A stretch of 64,000 nt of DNA, from NCBI RefSeq assembly GCF_000373265.1, contig NZ_KB890767.1, positions 124,001 to 188,000 of the forward strand, given 5' to 3'. Position numbers and translations under genes: made by a program. The notes beneath the pieces were generated by a model. The model did no database searches, was not told the DNA's origin, and was given only the letters and a program-made list of their open reading frames with translations. Below are positions 36,924 to 45,565 of this stretch, piece by piece (positions within the stretch are counted from its first letter, which is position 1; each line of letters begins with the position of its first letter). The DNA comes from Pontibacter roseus DSM 17521. GTDB lineage: Bacteria; Bacteroidota; Bacteroidia; Cytophagales; Hymenobacteraceae.

Positions 36924-38108
36924 ATGAAAACACCCAAAGCACTTCTCGCCTCCTCGCTCCTGCTTGCCTCGCTGGCGGTTTCGTCCTGCACCGACTCCCA
37001 GCAGCAGACTACGGAGACAGTCGCTTCCGAGCCGGCTGCTACTGCTTCCACCACAGCCCTGAAAGACGTTTTTCAGCAGGACTTCCACATTGGGGCGGCG
37101 CTGAACTACCCGCAGGCGGGTGGCAAAGACGAAAAGGCCACAGCGCTTATCACCCAGCATTTCAACACCATCACGCCAGAGAACCTGCTCAAGTGGGGGC
37201 CCGTGCACCCGGAGCCAGACAAGTATAACTTTGGTCCTGCCGATGACTTTGTGGCACTGGGGCAAAAGCATGACATGTTTGTAGTAGGCCATACCTTGGT
37301 GTGGCACAACCAGACGCCGGATTGGGTGTTTGAAGATGGCAAGGGCAAACCCGCCAGCAAGGAAGTATTGCTGCAGCGCATGGAAGACCACATCCGCGCG
37401 GTGGCCGGCCGGTACAAGGGCAAAATCCAGGGTTGGGACGTGGTGAACGAGGCACTGAACGATGACGGCACGCTGCGCCAGTCCAAGTGGCTCACCATCA
37501 CCGGGGAGGAATACCTGGAGCGGGCGTTTCGCTTGGCTAATGAAGTGGACCCGGAGGCGGAGCTGTACTACAACGACTACAATATGTGGAAACCCGCCAA
37601 GCGCGACGGAGCCATACGCCTGGTGCGTAACCTGCAGGAAAAAGGCATAAAAGTAGACGGCATCGGCATGCAGGGCCACTGGGGGCTGGAGAATCCGAGC
37701 ATTCAGCAGATAGAGGAAAGTATCGTCGCCTTCTCCCAACTGGGCAAGGTGATGATTACGGAGCTCGATATCGATGTGCTGCCCAACCCAAGCAACCGCA
37801 ACGGCGCCGACATTGACGCGACCTTCGAGTTTGACCAGAAATACAACGTGTACACCGAAGGCCTGCCAGACTCGGTGCAGCAGAAACTGGCGCAGCGTTA
37901 CGCCGATATCTTTGCGCTTTTCCAGAAGCACAGCGACAAAATCAGCCGGGTGACTTTCTGGGGAGTGACGGATGCCAATTCCTGGCTGAATGACTGGCCC
38001 ATCAAAGGGCGCACCAGCCATCCGCTGTTGTTCGACCGAAATTACCAGCCCAAGCCTGCGCTGGAGGCCGTTCTGAATTCTAAAACCAAAACTTCATCTA
38101 CCCAATAG
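36924..38108 (+). CDS. GH10 endo-1,4-beta-xylanase, lipoprotein
   Basis: 394 residues from the ATG at 36924, which gives a clean lipoprotein signal (MKTPKALLASSLLLASLAVS then SC); an earlier ATG at 36906 adds six residues. Thr/Ala/Glu-rich linker, then one GH10 barrel: FHIGAALNYPQAGG, HFNTITPENLLKWGPVHPEP, GHTLVWHNQTPDWVF, acid/base Glu in WDVVNEAL (about residue 175), YNDYNMW, GIGMQGHWGLENPS, nucleophile Glu in VMITELDIDVLP (about 279), FWGVTDANSWLNDWP. It cleaves the xylan backbone at the cell envelope. Only six bases separate its stop from xylB. Confidence 0.97.
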   Translation: MKTPKALLASSLLLASLAVSSCTDSQQQTTETVASEPAATASTTALKDVFQQDFHIGAALNYPQAGGKDEKATALITQHFNTITPENLLKWGPVHPEPDKYNFGPADDFVALGQKHDMFVVGHTLVWHNQTPDWVFEDGKGKPASKEVLLQRMEDHIRAVAGRYKGKIQGWDVVNEALNDDGTLRQSKWLTITGEEYLERAFRLANEVDPEAELYYNDYNMWKPAKRDGAIRLVRNLQEKGIKVDGIGMQGHWGLENPSIQQIEESIVAFSQLGKVMITELDIDVLPNPSNRNGADIDATFEFDQKYNVYTEGLPDSVQQKLAQRYADIFALFQKHSDKISRVTFWGVTDANSWLNDWPIKGRTSHPLLFDRNYQPKPALEAVLNSKTKTSSTQ

Positions 38109-38113
38109 TATTT

Positions 38114-39598
38114 ATGCTCTTATTAGGTATAGACGTAGGAACGTCATCCATCAAAGTATCTGTTGTCGATGCCCAAACGCAGGAGTGCCTCGCCTCGGCG
38201 CAGTACCCGGATGAGGAGTCGGACATCATCTCTCCCAAGGCGGGCTGGGCAGAGCAGTCGCCGGAGATGTGGTGGGAGCATGCCAAGGCCGCCATCCTGA
38301 AAGCCAATGCCATGGGCAGGTATAACCCGAGGGACATTGGCGCCATAGGTATAGCCTACCAGATGCACGGGCTGGTGGTGGTGGACCAGGAGCAGCAGGT
38401 GCTGCGCAACTCCATCATCTGGTGCGACAGCCGTGCCGTGGAGATTGGCAACAAAGCCTTTAAAACCATCGGCGAGGAACGCAGCCTTTCCCGGTTGCTG
38501 AACTCACCGGGAAACTTCACAGCCTCCAAGCTGGCCTGGGTGAAAGCCAATGAGCCGGAACTCTACTACAACATCGACAAAATCATGCTGCCCGGTGATT
38601 ACGTGGCCATGAAACTGACGGGCAGCATCACCACCAGCGTATCGGCGCTTTCGGAGGGCGTGTTCTGGGATTTCCAGGACGACCAGCTCTCCAGTGATGT
38701 GCTTAACTACTTCAGGTTCGACAAAAACCTGATACCGGAAATCAACCCTGTATTCTCGGAGCATGGTATTGTGAGTAAGGCCGTAGCTGACGAATTGGGT
38801 TTGAAAGCAGGTATACCGGTAACGTACAAATCAGGCGACCAGCCCAACAACGCGCTGTCACTGAACGTGCTACAGCCGGGCGAGGTGGCCGCCACCGCCG
38901 GTACATCCGGCGTGATTTACGGCGTGAGCGACAAGCTCATTTACGACCCGCAGTCGCGCGTGAACACCTTTGCCCACGTGAACTATGCAGGTGACGAAAA
39001 ACGGCTGGGCGTGTTGTTGTGCATCAACGGCACGGGCAGTCTTAACCGCTGGATCAAAACCATAGCCGGCACAGGTATAAGCTATGGTGAGATGAACCAA
39101 CTGGCATCCGCTATACCTGTCGGTAGTAACGGACTGCGGGTGATTCCTTTCGGAAACGGGGCGGAGCGCATGCTCAACAACAAAATCGTAGGCTCCCATT
39201 TCCATCACATCGACCTGAATCTGCACACCAAGGCCCATATGTTCCGGGGCGTGCAGGAAGGCATCGCCTTCGCTTTCCGCTACGGCCTGGACATCATGCG
39301 CGAGAGCGGCATGAACCCGAGTATCATCCGAGCTGGCAAGGCGAATCTGTTCCTCAGCGACTCCTTCACCGAGGCCTTTGTGAACGCTACCCATGTGCCG
39401 GTGGAGTTGTACCAGAACGACGGCAGCGTGGGCGCTGCGCTGGGAGCCGGCATCGGGGTAAAAGCCTTCCAGTCAGAAGCGGAAGCCTTTACCAACAGCA
39501 AGCGCCTGCAGGTAGTGGAGCCGAAGGCCATCGACCGGTACGAGCCGGTATACCAGGAATGGAAAGCCCTGCTGGAAAAACATCTGAACGAAAATTAA
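38114..39598 (+). CDS. xylB: Xylulokinase (FGGY family)
   Basis: Phosphorylates D-xylulose to D-xylulose 5-phosphate. 494 residues. N-terminal FGGY phosphate-1 motif [40 protein letters not shown] with the catalytic region [24 protein letters not shown], then C-terminal [20 protein letters not shown] with [10 protein letters not shown] and the adenosine motif [13 protein letters not shown]. Cytoplasmic; in one operon with xylA and the xylose symporter. Confidence 0.96.
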   Translation: MLLLGIDVGTSSIKVSVVDAQTQECLASAQYPDEESDIISPKAGWAEQSPEMWWEHAKAAILKANAMGRYNPRDIGAIGIAYQMHGLVVVDQEQQVLRNSIIWCDSRAVEIGNKAFKTIGEERSLSRLLNSPGNFTASKLAWVKANEPELYYNIDKIMLPGDYVAMKLTGSITTSVSALSEGVFWDFQDDQLSSDVLNYFRFDKNLIPEINPVFSEHGIVSKAVADELGLKAGIPVTYKSGDQPNNALSLNVLQPGEVAATAGTSGVIYGVSDKLIYDPQSRVNTFAHVNYAGDEKRLGVLLCINGTGSLNRWIKTIAGTGISYGEMNQLASAIPVGSNGLRVIPFGNGAERMLNNKIVGSHFHHIDLNLHTKAHMFRGVQEGIAFAFRYGLDIMRESGMNPSIIRAGKANLFLSDSFTEAFVNATHVPVELYQNDGSVGAALGAGIGVKAFQSEAEAFTNSKRLQVVEPKAIDRYEPVYQEWKALLEKHLNEN

Positions 39599-39632
39599 TC
39601 ATACCATAGAACAAGCTAAATTTTACAAACTC

Positions 39633-40964
39633 ATGGCAAATACGACACTGACACAAACCCAGTATTTCAAAGGTATAGATAAGATTAAATTCGAAGGACT
39701 GGAGTCTGATAATCCATTGGCCTACCGCTGGTACGACGAGAACCGCATGGTGGCGGGCAAGACCCTGAAAGACCACCTGCGCTTTGCGGTGGCTTACTGG
39801 CATTCCTTCAACGCCGATGGCTCTGACCCGTTTGGTGGCCCTACCCTGAACTTCCCCTGGAACAAAAAGTCGGACCCTGTGGAGAACGCGAAAGACAAGA
39901 TGGATGCCGCGTTTGAGTTTATCACCAAACTGGGTATGCCCTACTACTGCTTCCACGACGTGGACCTAGTGGCTTATGGCAACGACATCCGCGAGAATGA
40001 GCGCCGACTGCAGGCCATTGTGGAGTATGCGCAGCAGAAACAGCAAGAGACAGGTATAAAACTGCTGTGGGGCACGGCCAACGTGTTCTCGCACAGCCGT
40101 TACATGAATGGTGCCTCCACCAACCCGGACTTCCACGTGCTGACGCATGCCGCTGCCCAGGTGAAGGCCGCGCTGGATGCCACCATTGCCCTGAACGGTG
40201 AGAACTACGTGTTCTGGGGTGGCCGCGAAGGCTATATGACCCTACTGAACACTGACATGAAGCGCGAACAGGAGCACTTCGCTAAGTTCCTGCATACGGC
40301 CAAGGATTATGCCCGCAGCCAGGGTTTCAAAGGCACCTTCTTCATCGAGCCCAAGCCGATGGAGCCGACCAAGCACCAGTACGACTATGACGCGGCCACG
40401 GTGATTGGCTTCTTGCGCCAGTACGACCTGCTGGATGATTTCAAAATAAACATTGAGGTGAACCACGCCACGCTGGCCGGCCATACCTTCCAACACGAGC
40501 TGCAGGTAGCCGCTGACGCGGGTTTGCTGGGCTCCATCGATGCCAACCGCGGCGACTACCAGAACGGCTGGGATACGGACCAGTTCCCGAACAACATCAA
40601 CGAGCTGACGGAGGCCATGCTGGTGTTCTTGGAAGCCGGTGGCGTGCAGGGCGGCGGCATCAACTTCGACGCGAAAATCAGAAGAAACTCCACGGACCCG
40701 GCAGACCTGTTCTACGCTCACATCGGTGGCGCTGATACCTTCGCCAGAGCCCTTATCACGGCAGACAACATCCTGCAGAACTCTGATTTCAGAAAGATTC
40801 GTCAGGAGCGCTACGCTTCGTTTGACAGCGGCAAAGGCAAGGAGTACGAAGAAGGCAAGCTGACGCTGGAGGACCTACGTGCCTATGCCATCCAGTACGG
40901 GGAGCCGGCTGTGAGAAGCGGCCGTCAGGAGTACCTGGAGAACCTGATTAACCGCTTCATCTAA
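39633..40964 (+). CDS. xylA: Xylose isomerase
   Basis: Converts D-xylose to D-xylulose with two divalent metals. 443 residues, class II length. Motifs: [14 protein letters not shown] (catalytic His and Asp), [59 protein letters not shown] (metal Glu), [19 protein letters not shown] (metal Glu, His) and [20 protein letters not shown] (metal Asp). Located 34 bases after xylB. Confidence 0.98.
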   Translation: MANTTLTQTQYFKGIDKIKFEGLESDNPLAYRWYDENRMVAGKTLKDHLRFAVAYWHSFNADGSDPFGGPTLNFPWNKKSDPVENAKDKMDAAFEFITKLGMPYYCFHDVDLVAYGNDIRENERRLQAIVEYAQQKQQETGIKLLWGTANVFSHSRYMNGASTNPDFHVLTHAAAQVKAALDATIALNGENYVFWGGREGYMTLLNTDMKREQEHFAKFLHTAKDYARSQGFKGTFFIEPKPMEPTKHQYDYDAATVIGFLRQYDLLDDFKINIEVNHATLAGHTFQHELQVAADAGLLGSIDANRGDYQNGWDTDQFPNNINELTEAMLVFLEAGGVQGGGINFDAKIRRNSTDPADLFYAHIGGADTFARALITADNILQNSDFRKIRQERYASFDSGKGKEYEEGKLTLEDLRAYAIQYGEPAVRSGRQEYLENLINRFI

Positions 40965-41005
40965 GAGGCGGCAGACCTATAACCTAACCCTTTTTCCACT
41001 TCACC

Positions 41006-42457
41006 ATGATACAGAACGAAAAAGAAACGGCGCAGCAGAACCTCCCCTACATCGCCGGGATTACGTTGATTGCCACGCTGGGTGGGTTACTCTTCGGGTA
41101 CGACACAGCCGTGATTTCAGGCGCTGAGAAATCGGTGCAAAACTACCTGATAAGCAGCCAGGGCCTGAGCACCTGGGTACACGGTGCCACCATCTCCAGC
41201 GCCCTGATTGGGTGTATCATCGGTGGGGCTATATCTGGGGTGTTCGCCTCAGGTATAGGACGGAAGAAAACCCTGATTCTGGCGGCGTTTCTCTTCTTTC
41301 TGTCTGCCTTGGGCTCCGGGTACCCGGAGTTCTTGTTCTTTGAGGAAAGCGAGCCGACTATGGGCCTGCTCTACATGTTCAACTTCTACCGCATCATCGG
41401 AGGTATAGGGGTCGGCCTGGCGTCGGCGGTTTGCCCGGTATACATTGGGGAGATAGCGCCGGCCAACATGCGCGGGCGGTTGGTTTCCCTGAACCAGTTC
41501 GCCATCATCTTCGGCATGCTGGTAGTATACTTTGTGAACTGGGGCATCGCCAGCGGACAGTCAGTGGAATGGATTGATACCGTAGGCTGGAGAATGATGT
41601 TCCTCTCGGAGGCGATTCCGGCTGGTTTGTTTGGCGTCCTGCTGTTCTTCGTTCCGGAGACGCCGCGCTACCTGAGTATGGTGAACCGCGATGAGGAGGC
41701 GATGAAAATCCTAACGAAGGTGAACGGTGCTGCCCAGGCCCGGGAAATTTTCGCGGACATCAAGAACACGGTGGAGCACCACTCCGGCAAGCTGCTTTCG
41801 TATGGCAAGACCGTGATTGTGATTGGTATTTTACTGTCGGTTTTCCAGCAGTTTGTGGGCATCAATGTGGCGCTTTACTATGCCCCGCGCATTTTTGAAA
41901 GCATGGGAGCCGGCAAGGATGCCTCCATGCTGCAGACTGTGGTGATGGGCGTCATCAATGTTATCTTCACTGTGGTGGCCATCCTGACGGTGGACCGGTG
42001 GGGCAGAAAGCCGCTGCTGATGGTGGGCTCGGTAGGTATGGCCATCGGTATGTTCGCCATCTCCGGTTTAGCCTATTATGAGGTAATCGGCATCAGTACG
42101 CTGGTGTTTATCATTCTCTATACCGCCTCGTTCATGATGTCGTGGGGGCCTATCTGCTGGGTGCTGATTTCCGAGATTTTCCCGAACAAAATCAGGGGCA
42201 AGGCGGTGGCCGTGGCCGTGGCAGCGCAGTGGGCAGCTAACTACTTCATCTCCTCCACTTACCCATCCATGATGGAGTACAGCGGCGCTTTCACGTATGG
42301 CTTCTATGGCGTGATGAGTGTGCTGTCGCTGCTGTTTGTCTGGAAGATGGTGCCCGAGACCAAAGGCAAGACCCTGGAAGAGATGGAGAAGCTGTGGGGC
42401 ACGAAAGCTGGGACTGTAACAGAGAGGCCAGCCACTGCCACCAGGGCGAAGGTATAG
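41006..42457 (+). CDS. xylE: MFS sugar:H+ symporter, probably for D-xylose
   Basis: 483 residues with 12 predicted helices. Sugar-porter signatures: GGLLFGYDTAVISGAEKSVQ, GIGRKKTLI in the 2-3 loop, GIGVGLASAVCPVYIGEIAP and NMRGRLVSLNQ, PETPRYL after helix 6, QQFVGINVALYYAPRIFESM, DRWGRKPLLMVGS in the 8-9 loop, and PETKGKTLEEME at the C-terminus. As the last gene of the xyl operon, import of xylose across the inner membrane is likely. Its stop TAG at 42455-42457 lies inside an AGGTATAGC word, and a terminator follows. Confidence 0.94.
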   Translation: MIQNEKETAQQNLPYIAGITLIATLGGLLFGYDTAVISGAEKSVQNYLISSQGLSTWVHGATISSALIGCIIGGAISGVFASGIGRKKTLILAAFLFFLSALGSGYPEFLFFEESEPTMGLLYMFNFYRIIGGIGVGLASAVCPVYIGEIAPANMRGRLVSLNQFAIIFGMLVVYFVNWGIASGQSVEWIDTVGWRMMFLSEAIPAGLFGVLLFFVPETPRYLSMVNRDEEAMKILTKVNGAAQAREIFADIKNTVEHHSGKLLSYGKTVIVIGILLSVFQQFVGINVALYYAPRIFESMGAGKDASMLQTVVMGVINVIFTVVAILTVDRWGRKPLLMVGSVGMAIGMFAISGLAYYEVIGISTLVFIILYTASFMMSWGPICWVLISEIFPNKIRGKAVAVAVAAQWAANYFISSTYPSMMEYSGAFTYGFYGVMSVLSLLFVWKMVPETKGKTLEEMEKLWGTKAGTVTERPATATRAKV

Positions 42458-42517
42458 CAAGTGCAGCCGTTATACCTTCGGATAGGTATAGCAGTTGTAG
42501 AATACTAGAATTTTCAG

Positions 42518-42564
42518 GGCCGGCAGGTATAGCAGAAGAAAAGTTTCTGCTATACCTGCCGGCC
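42518..42564 (+). terminator. Terminator of the lacI-xyl operon, arms made of the GGTATAGC word
   Basis: 20-bp perfect stem: arm GGCCGGCAGGTATAGCAGAA (42518-42537) and its complement (42545-42564), 7-base loop, followed by TCTTTTTGC on plus. Its arms share GGCAGGTATAGC with the hairpin at 6760-6793. A smaller inverted pair of TATACCT/AGGTATA lies before it at 42471-42490. Confidence 0.9.
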
Positions 42565-42589
42565 TCTTTTTGCTTTTGGTTTAGAATAA

Positions 42590-42617
42590 AAAAGGAGCCA
42601 TTAGTGTGGCTCCTTTT
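42590..42617 (-). terminator. Terminator of the tetR gene
   Basis: 11-bp stem AAAAGGAGCCA (42590-42600) and TGGCTCCTTTT (42607-42617), 6-base loop. On minus the stem is followed by TTTATT, 40 bases past the tetR stop codon. Back to back with the xyl operon terminator. Confidence 0.85.
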
Positions 42618-42657
42618 AGCAAATTCTCTCTACGTGCTTAGGCACGATTCCTATACC

Positions 42658-43194
42658 TTACCGGGTCGTATACTTCGACTTTATCAGGTCCAGCATCTTC
42701 TTGGATTGGTCTTTGTCCTCGGTCGTCAGGAAGAGCCTCCAAAGGCCTTCTACCATCAGCATCAGTATCTCTGACTCCAACTCCGGCTCCTCGTAGCCCA
42801 GCTTCTTAAAGGCTTCCACCAGCTTCTGCATCACCGATTGGGTATAGCGTTTGTGATGCTTCTGCGCGATTTCCTCGTCCACCAGTCGGAACTGCATGCG
42901 CCAGAAATTGCGCTCATCCTCTACCAGCCTGAGCGGCATGTCCAGCACGTTCGCAATCAGCATGGCCGGGTCGCTCACCGTCACCAGCCCTTTGCTCTTG
43001 TCCGTGATACGCCTGTAGCCTGCCTTCACCACCTCCTCCAACAAGTTTGTCTTGTTCACATAGTGCTTAAAGATAAGCCCTTCTGACACACCGGCCTCTT
43101 TTGCGATAAGGCTGGTAGGAGTGGCCTCGTATCCTCTGTCTGCGAACAGGTCCAAGGCCGTATCCAATATGGTTTCTTTCTTCGTTTTAGACAT
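42658..43194 (-). CDS. TetR/AcrR-family transcriptional regulator
   Basis: 178 residues from the ATG at 43194; a TTG two codons earlier is a weaker alternative. N-terminal TetR DNA-binding domain: KETILDTALDLFADRGYEAT, helix-turn-helix TSLIAKEAGVSEGLIFKHYV and NKTNLLEEVV. The C-terminal ligand domain is helical and not recognisable (LRLVEDERNFWRMQFRLVDE). It lies between the xyl operon and uxaA, transcribed away from uxaA. It has its own promoter with an exact TATCTTTG box, and an inverted repeat that overlaps the -33 region, so autorepression is likely. No effector can be named. Confidence 0.9.
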   Translation of the reverse strand: MSKTKKETILDTALDLFADRGYEATPTSLIAKEAGVSEGLIFKHYVNKTNLLEEVVKAGYRRITDKSKGLVTVSDPAMLIANVLDMPLRLVEDERNFWRMQFRLVDEEIAQKHHKRYTQSVMQKLVEAFKKLGYEEPELESEILMLMVEGLWRLFLTTEDKDQSKKMLDLIKSKYTTR

Positions 43195-43277
43195 TTTCAA
43201 TCAAGCGCTTCAGTTGCCTTCCACTCCATCGCCAGCGAGGGTATTCCTTACTGTCCATGGGGTTCAGAGGCGGTTCA

Positions 43278-43285
43278 CAAAGATA
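43278..43285 (-). promoter_or_regulatory. Candidate tetR promoter, -7 box TATCTTTG
   Basis: Exact match to the Bacteroidota TAnnTTTG box on minus, about 84 bases upstream of the tetR ATG. Twenty bases further upstream is TTTC (consensus TTTG), which lies in the inverted repeat at 43304-43333. Confidence 0.6.
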
Positions 43286-43303
43286 ATCGGTAGTTGGGCA
43301 ATG

Positions 43304-43333
43304 CGGAAACCTTTTGATACAATAAGGTTTCCG
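43304..43333. promoter_or_regulatory. 30-bp inverted repeat, candidate TetR operator
   Basis: CGGAAACCTT (43304-43313) and AAGGTTTCCG (43324-43333), perfect 10-base arms with a 10-base spacer. The left arm contains the -33 element of the tetR promoter. The size suits a TetR-family dimer pair. Confidence 0.65.
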
Positions 43334-43745
43334 TTCATGGTATAATCACTTCATCCCACCAAGATGTGCACATCATGCTTCAGCGGATGTGGGAGATATC
43401 CGGTGCCTAGTCAGATTGTCCATTTCAGCTTCAAAACCAGGTATACCCGCTCTTGAAGCGACTCCTCAGGTATACCAGCACACGCATTACCCGCACAGGT
43501 GAGAAAGGACATCGCTTAGTTGACGAATCACCTAATTTACAAACTTTTCGCTATGTTCTCAGCCGGGCCAACACATGGACCGAAAACTTAACAATTATTT
43601 TACCTCACTTAGAAATCGGGAATGCCAAGGTTCGAGTCATGCGTCTGATTCAGCTGCCCGTTACCGAACCAAGACTTCTTTTTTAGCTGAAATCTTTTTA
43701 TGCGGGACCTCTATAATGTCAAATACATTTCGTATACTTGTTGTA

Positions 43746-43763
43746 TGCGCAATCGATTGCACA
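43746..43763. promoter_or_regulatory. LacI-type operator upstream of uxaA
   Basis: TGCGCAATCGATTGCACA holds the perfect 12-bp palindrome GCAATCGATTGC (43749-43760) and shares CGATTGCA with O1 upstream of the xylan susC. It lies 19 bases before the uxaA ATG and directly after a possible -7 box, so a bound repressor would block transcription. Confidence 0.7.
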
Positions 43764-43781
43764 ATATCGTAATTTTTTAAC

Positions 43782-45446
43782 ATGGCACACAATATATTGA
43801 AAATCCATCCTGCCGATAACGTACTGGTGGCGTTGACGGATTTGAGAGTGGGCGACACAGTGGAGTTCAACGGAACACAGATACCTGTCGCCACGGATGT
43901 ACCCGCAAAGCACAAGTTTGCTGAGCAACCCCTTTCCCCTGGCGAAGAGATTATCATGTATGGCTCCCTGGTTGGAAAAGCCGTGGACACTATACCTGCC
44001 GGCGGTATACTGATGACCGGCAACGTGAAGCACGAGGTATCTGAGTATACCGGAAAAACCAAAACCATCGGCTGGAATGCCCCTGATGTGTCGAAATGGG
44101 TTGACAAGACGTTTATGGGCTTCCACCGTGCAGATGGGCAGGTAGGCACCGGTAATTACTGGCTGGTAATTCCGTTGGTATTCTGCGAAAACCGAAATGT
44201 GGAAACCATCAAGCAAGCTTTTGTCGAAACGCTCGGCTTCGGGCGCCAGGACCAGTACAACTCCCAGGACCTCTATAAATCTTACGTGCAGCAAATGGTG
44301 GGCCTATACCAGGCCGGCAAAACAGAGGAGATTGCGCAGCTGCCCCTGGAAACACAGACCACTAACACCCGCCACCGTATTTTTGAGAACATAGACGGCA
44401 TCAAGTTCCTGACACACGAAGGCGGTTGCGGCGGCATTCGCCAGGACTCCGACATGCTGTGCGCTCTGCTGGCCGGCTACATCCACCACCCGAACGTGGC
44501 GGGCGCTACCGTGCTGAGCCTGGGATGCCAGAATGCACAGGTGTCTATACTTGAAAAAAGCATCAAGGCGCTTAATCCGAATTTCTCTAAACCGCTCATC
44601 GTACTGGAGCAGCAGAAAGAAGGCACGGAACAGCACCTGCTCTCGCAGGCCATTCGCAAAACGTTCCTGGGCCTGGTGGAGGCAAATAAACAGACACGCC
44701 AGCCGGCACCGCTCAGCAAACTGGTCATCGGACTGGAGTGCGGTGGCTCCGACGGTTTTTCAGGTATATCGGCCAACCCGGCCATCGGCCATGTGTCCGA
44801 TTTGGTGGTGGCATTGGGCGGCAAGTCCATGCTGTCGGAATTCCCGGAACTATGTGGTGTGGAGCAGGAGCTCATCAACCGTTGCGTGGATGAAAAGTCA
44901 GCTGACCGTTTTGTGGAGCTGATGCGTGCCTATGAAAGTGCGGCCGTTGCTTCAGGCTCCGGATTCGATATGAACCCCAGCCCGGGCAACATCAAAGACG
45001 GCCTGATTACGGATGCCATCAAGTCGGCGGGTGCGGCCAAGAAAGGCGGCACTTCCCCTGTAGTAGACGTTCTTGACTACGGCGAGTATGGTACGAAGCC
45101 AGGTTTGAACCTGCTCTGTACACCGGGTAACGATGTGGAGAGTACAACCGCCCTTGTTGGTTCAGGCTGTAACATCGTGCTTTTCACGACCGGTCTAGGC
45201 ACCCCGACCGGCAACCCGATTGCTCCGGTATTGAAACTGTCTTCCAATACGAAACTGGCGCAGCGCATGCCCGACATCATTGACGTGGACACCGGTCCGG
45301 TCATTGCCGGGGAGAAAACCATTGAAGAGATGGGAGAAGATATTCTGGACTACATCATAGAAGTGGCCAGCGGCAATGTCATCACAAAAGCCCAGCAACT
45401 GGGGCAGGATGACTTCATCCCTTGGAAACGGGGCGTATCGCTCTAA
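43782..45446 (+). CDS. uxaA: Altronate dehydratase
   Basis: Dehydrates D-altronate to 2-keto-3-deoxy-D-gluconate, the last specific step of galacturonate use. 554 residues with the two expected parts: an N-terminal SAF domain (NILKIHPADNVLVALTDLRV to about residue 95) and the C-terminal UxaA domain with TFMGFHRADGQVGTGNYWLV, FLTHEGGCGGIRQDSDMLCA, LGLECGGSDGFSGISANPAI, GSGFDMNPSPGNIKDGLITD, and FTTGLGTPTGNPIAPVLKLS. Transcribed alone towards the pectin locus, ending in a strong terminator. Its partner uxaB (tagaturonate reductase) is not in the window. Confidence 0.96.
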   Translation: MAHNILKIHPADNVLVALTDLRVGDTVEFNGTQIPVATDVPAKHKFAEQPLSPGEEIIMYGSLVGKAVDTIPAGGILMTGNVKHEVSEYTGKTKTIGWNAPDVSKWVDKTFMGFHRADGQVGTGNYWLVIPLVFCENRNVETIKQAFVETLGFGRQDQYNSQDLYKSYVQQMVGLYQAGKTEEIAQLPLETQTTNTRHRIFENIDGIKFLTHEGGCGGIRQDSDMLCALLAGYIHHPNVAGATVLSLGCQNAQVSILEKSIKALNPNFSKPLIVLEQQKEGTEQHLLSQAIRKTFLGLVEANKQTRQPAPLSKLVIGLECGGSDGFSGISANPAIGHVSDLVVALGGKSMLSEFPELCGVEQELINRCVDEKSADRFVELMRAYESAAVASGSGFDMNPSPGNIKDGLITDAIKSAGAAKKGGTSPVVDVLDYGEYGTKPGLNLLCTPGNDVESTTALVGSGCNIVLFTTGLGTPTGNPIAPVLKLSSNTKLAQRMPDIIDVDTGPVIAGEKTIEEMGEDILDYIIEVASGNVITKAQQLGQDDFIPWKRGVSL

Positions 45447-45508
45447 ATAAATAGGGCTGTTGGAAACGGCGGCCTCTGATAACAAAGTTGCGTTTGTTTT
45501 TTGGTTTG

Positions 45509-45544
45509 AAAAAGGCTGGGCACTACGGTGTACCCAGCCTTTTT
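45509..45544. terminator. Bidirectional terminator between uxaA and the pectin locus
   Basis: 12-bp stem AAAAAGGCTGGG (45509-45520) and CCCAGCCTTTTT (45533-45544), with an inner CAC/GTG pairing in the 12-base loop. T-rich on plus (TTTTTCTTT) and also usable on minus, where it lies 21 bases past the stop of the LamG-like gene. Confidence 0.9.
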
Positions 45545-45565
45545 CTTTGATGATGAAGACAGCAA

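Larger units (their letters stand above)
43201..43781. other. Divergent region between tetR and uxaA (about 580 bp)
   Basis: No convincing gene. It holds the tetR promoter (43278-43285), a 30-bp inverted repeat (43304-43333), two GGTATACC-type words near 43440 and 43470, and the LacI-type site with a possible -7 box (TATACTTG, 43733-43740) in front of uxaA. Short open frames on plus between 43453 and 43772 show no protein features. Confidence 0.6.

Noticed and set aside
36897..38021. Open frame on minus opposite the GH10 xylanase (about 374 codons)
   Set aside because: Shadow frame; the xylanase motifs on plus are unmistakable and the operon runs on plus.
43453..43772. Short plus-strand frames in the tetR-uxaA spacer
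   Set aside because: They lie in control DNA, overlap one another, and show no protein pattern.
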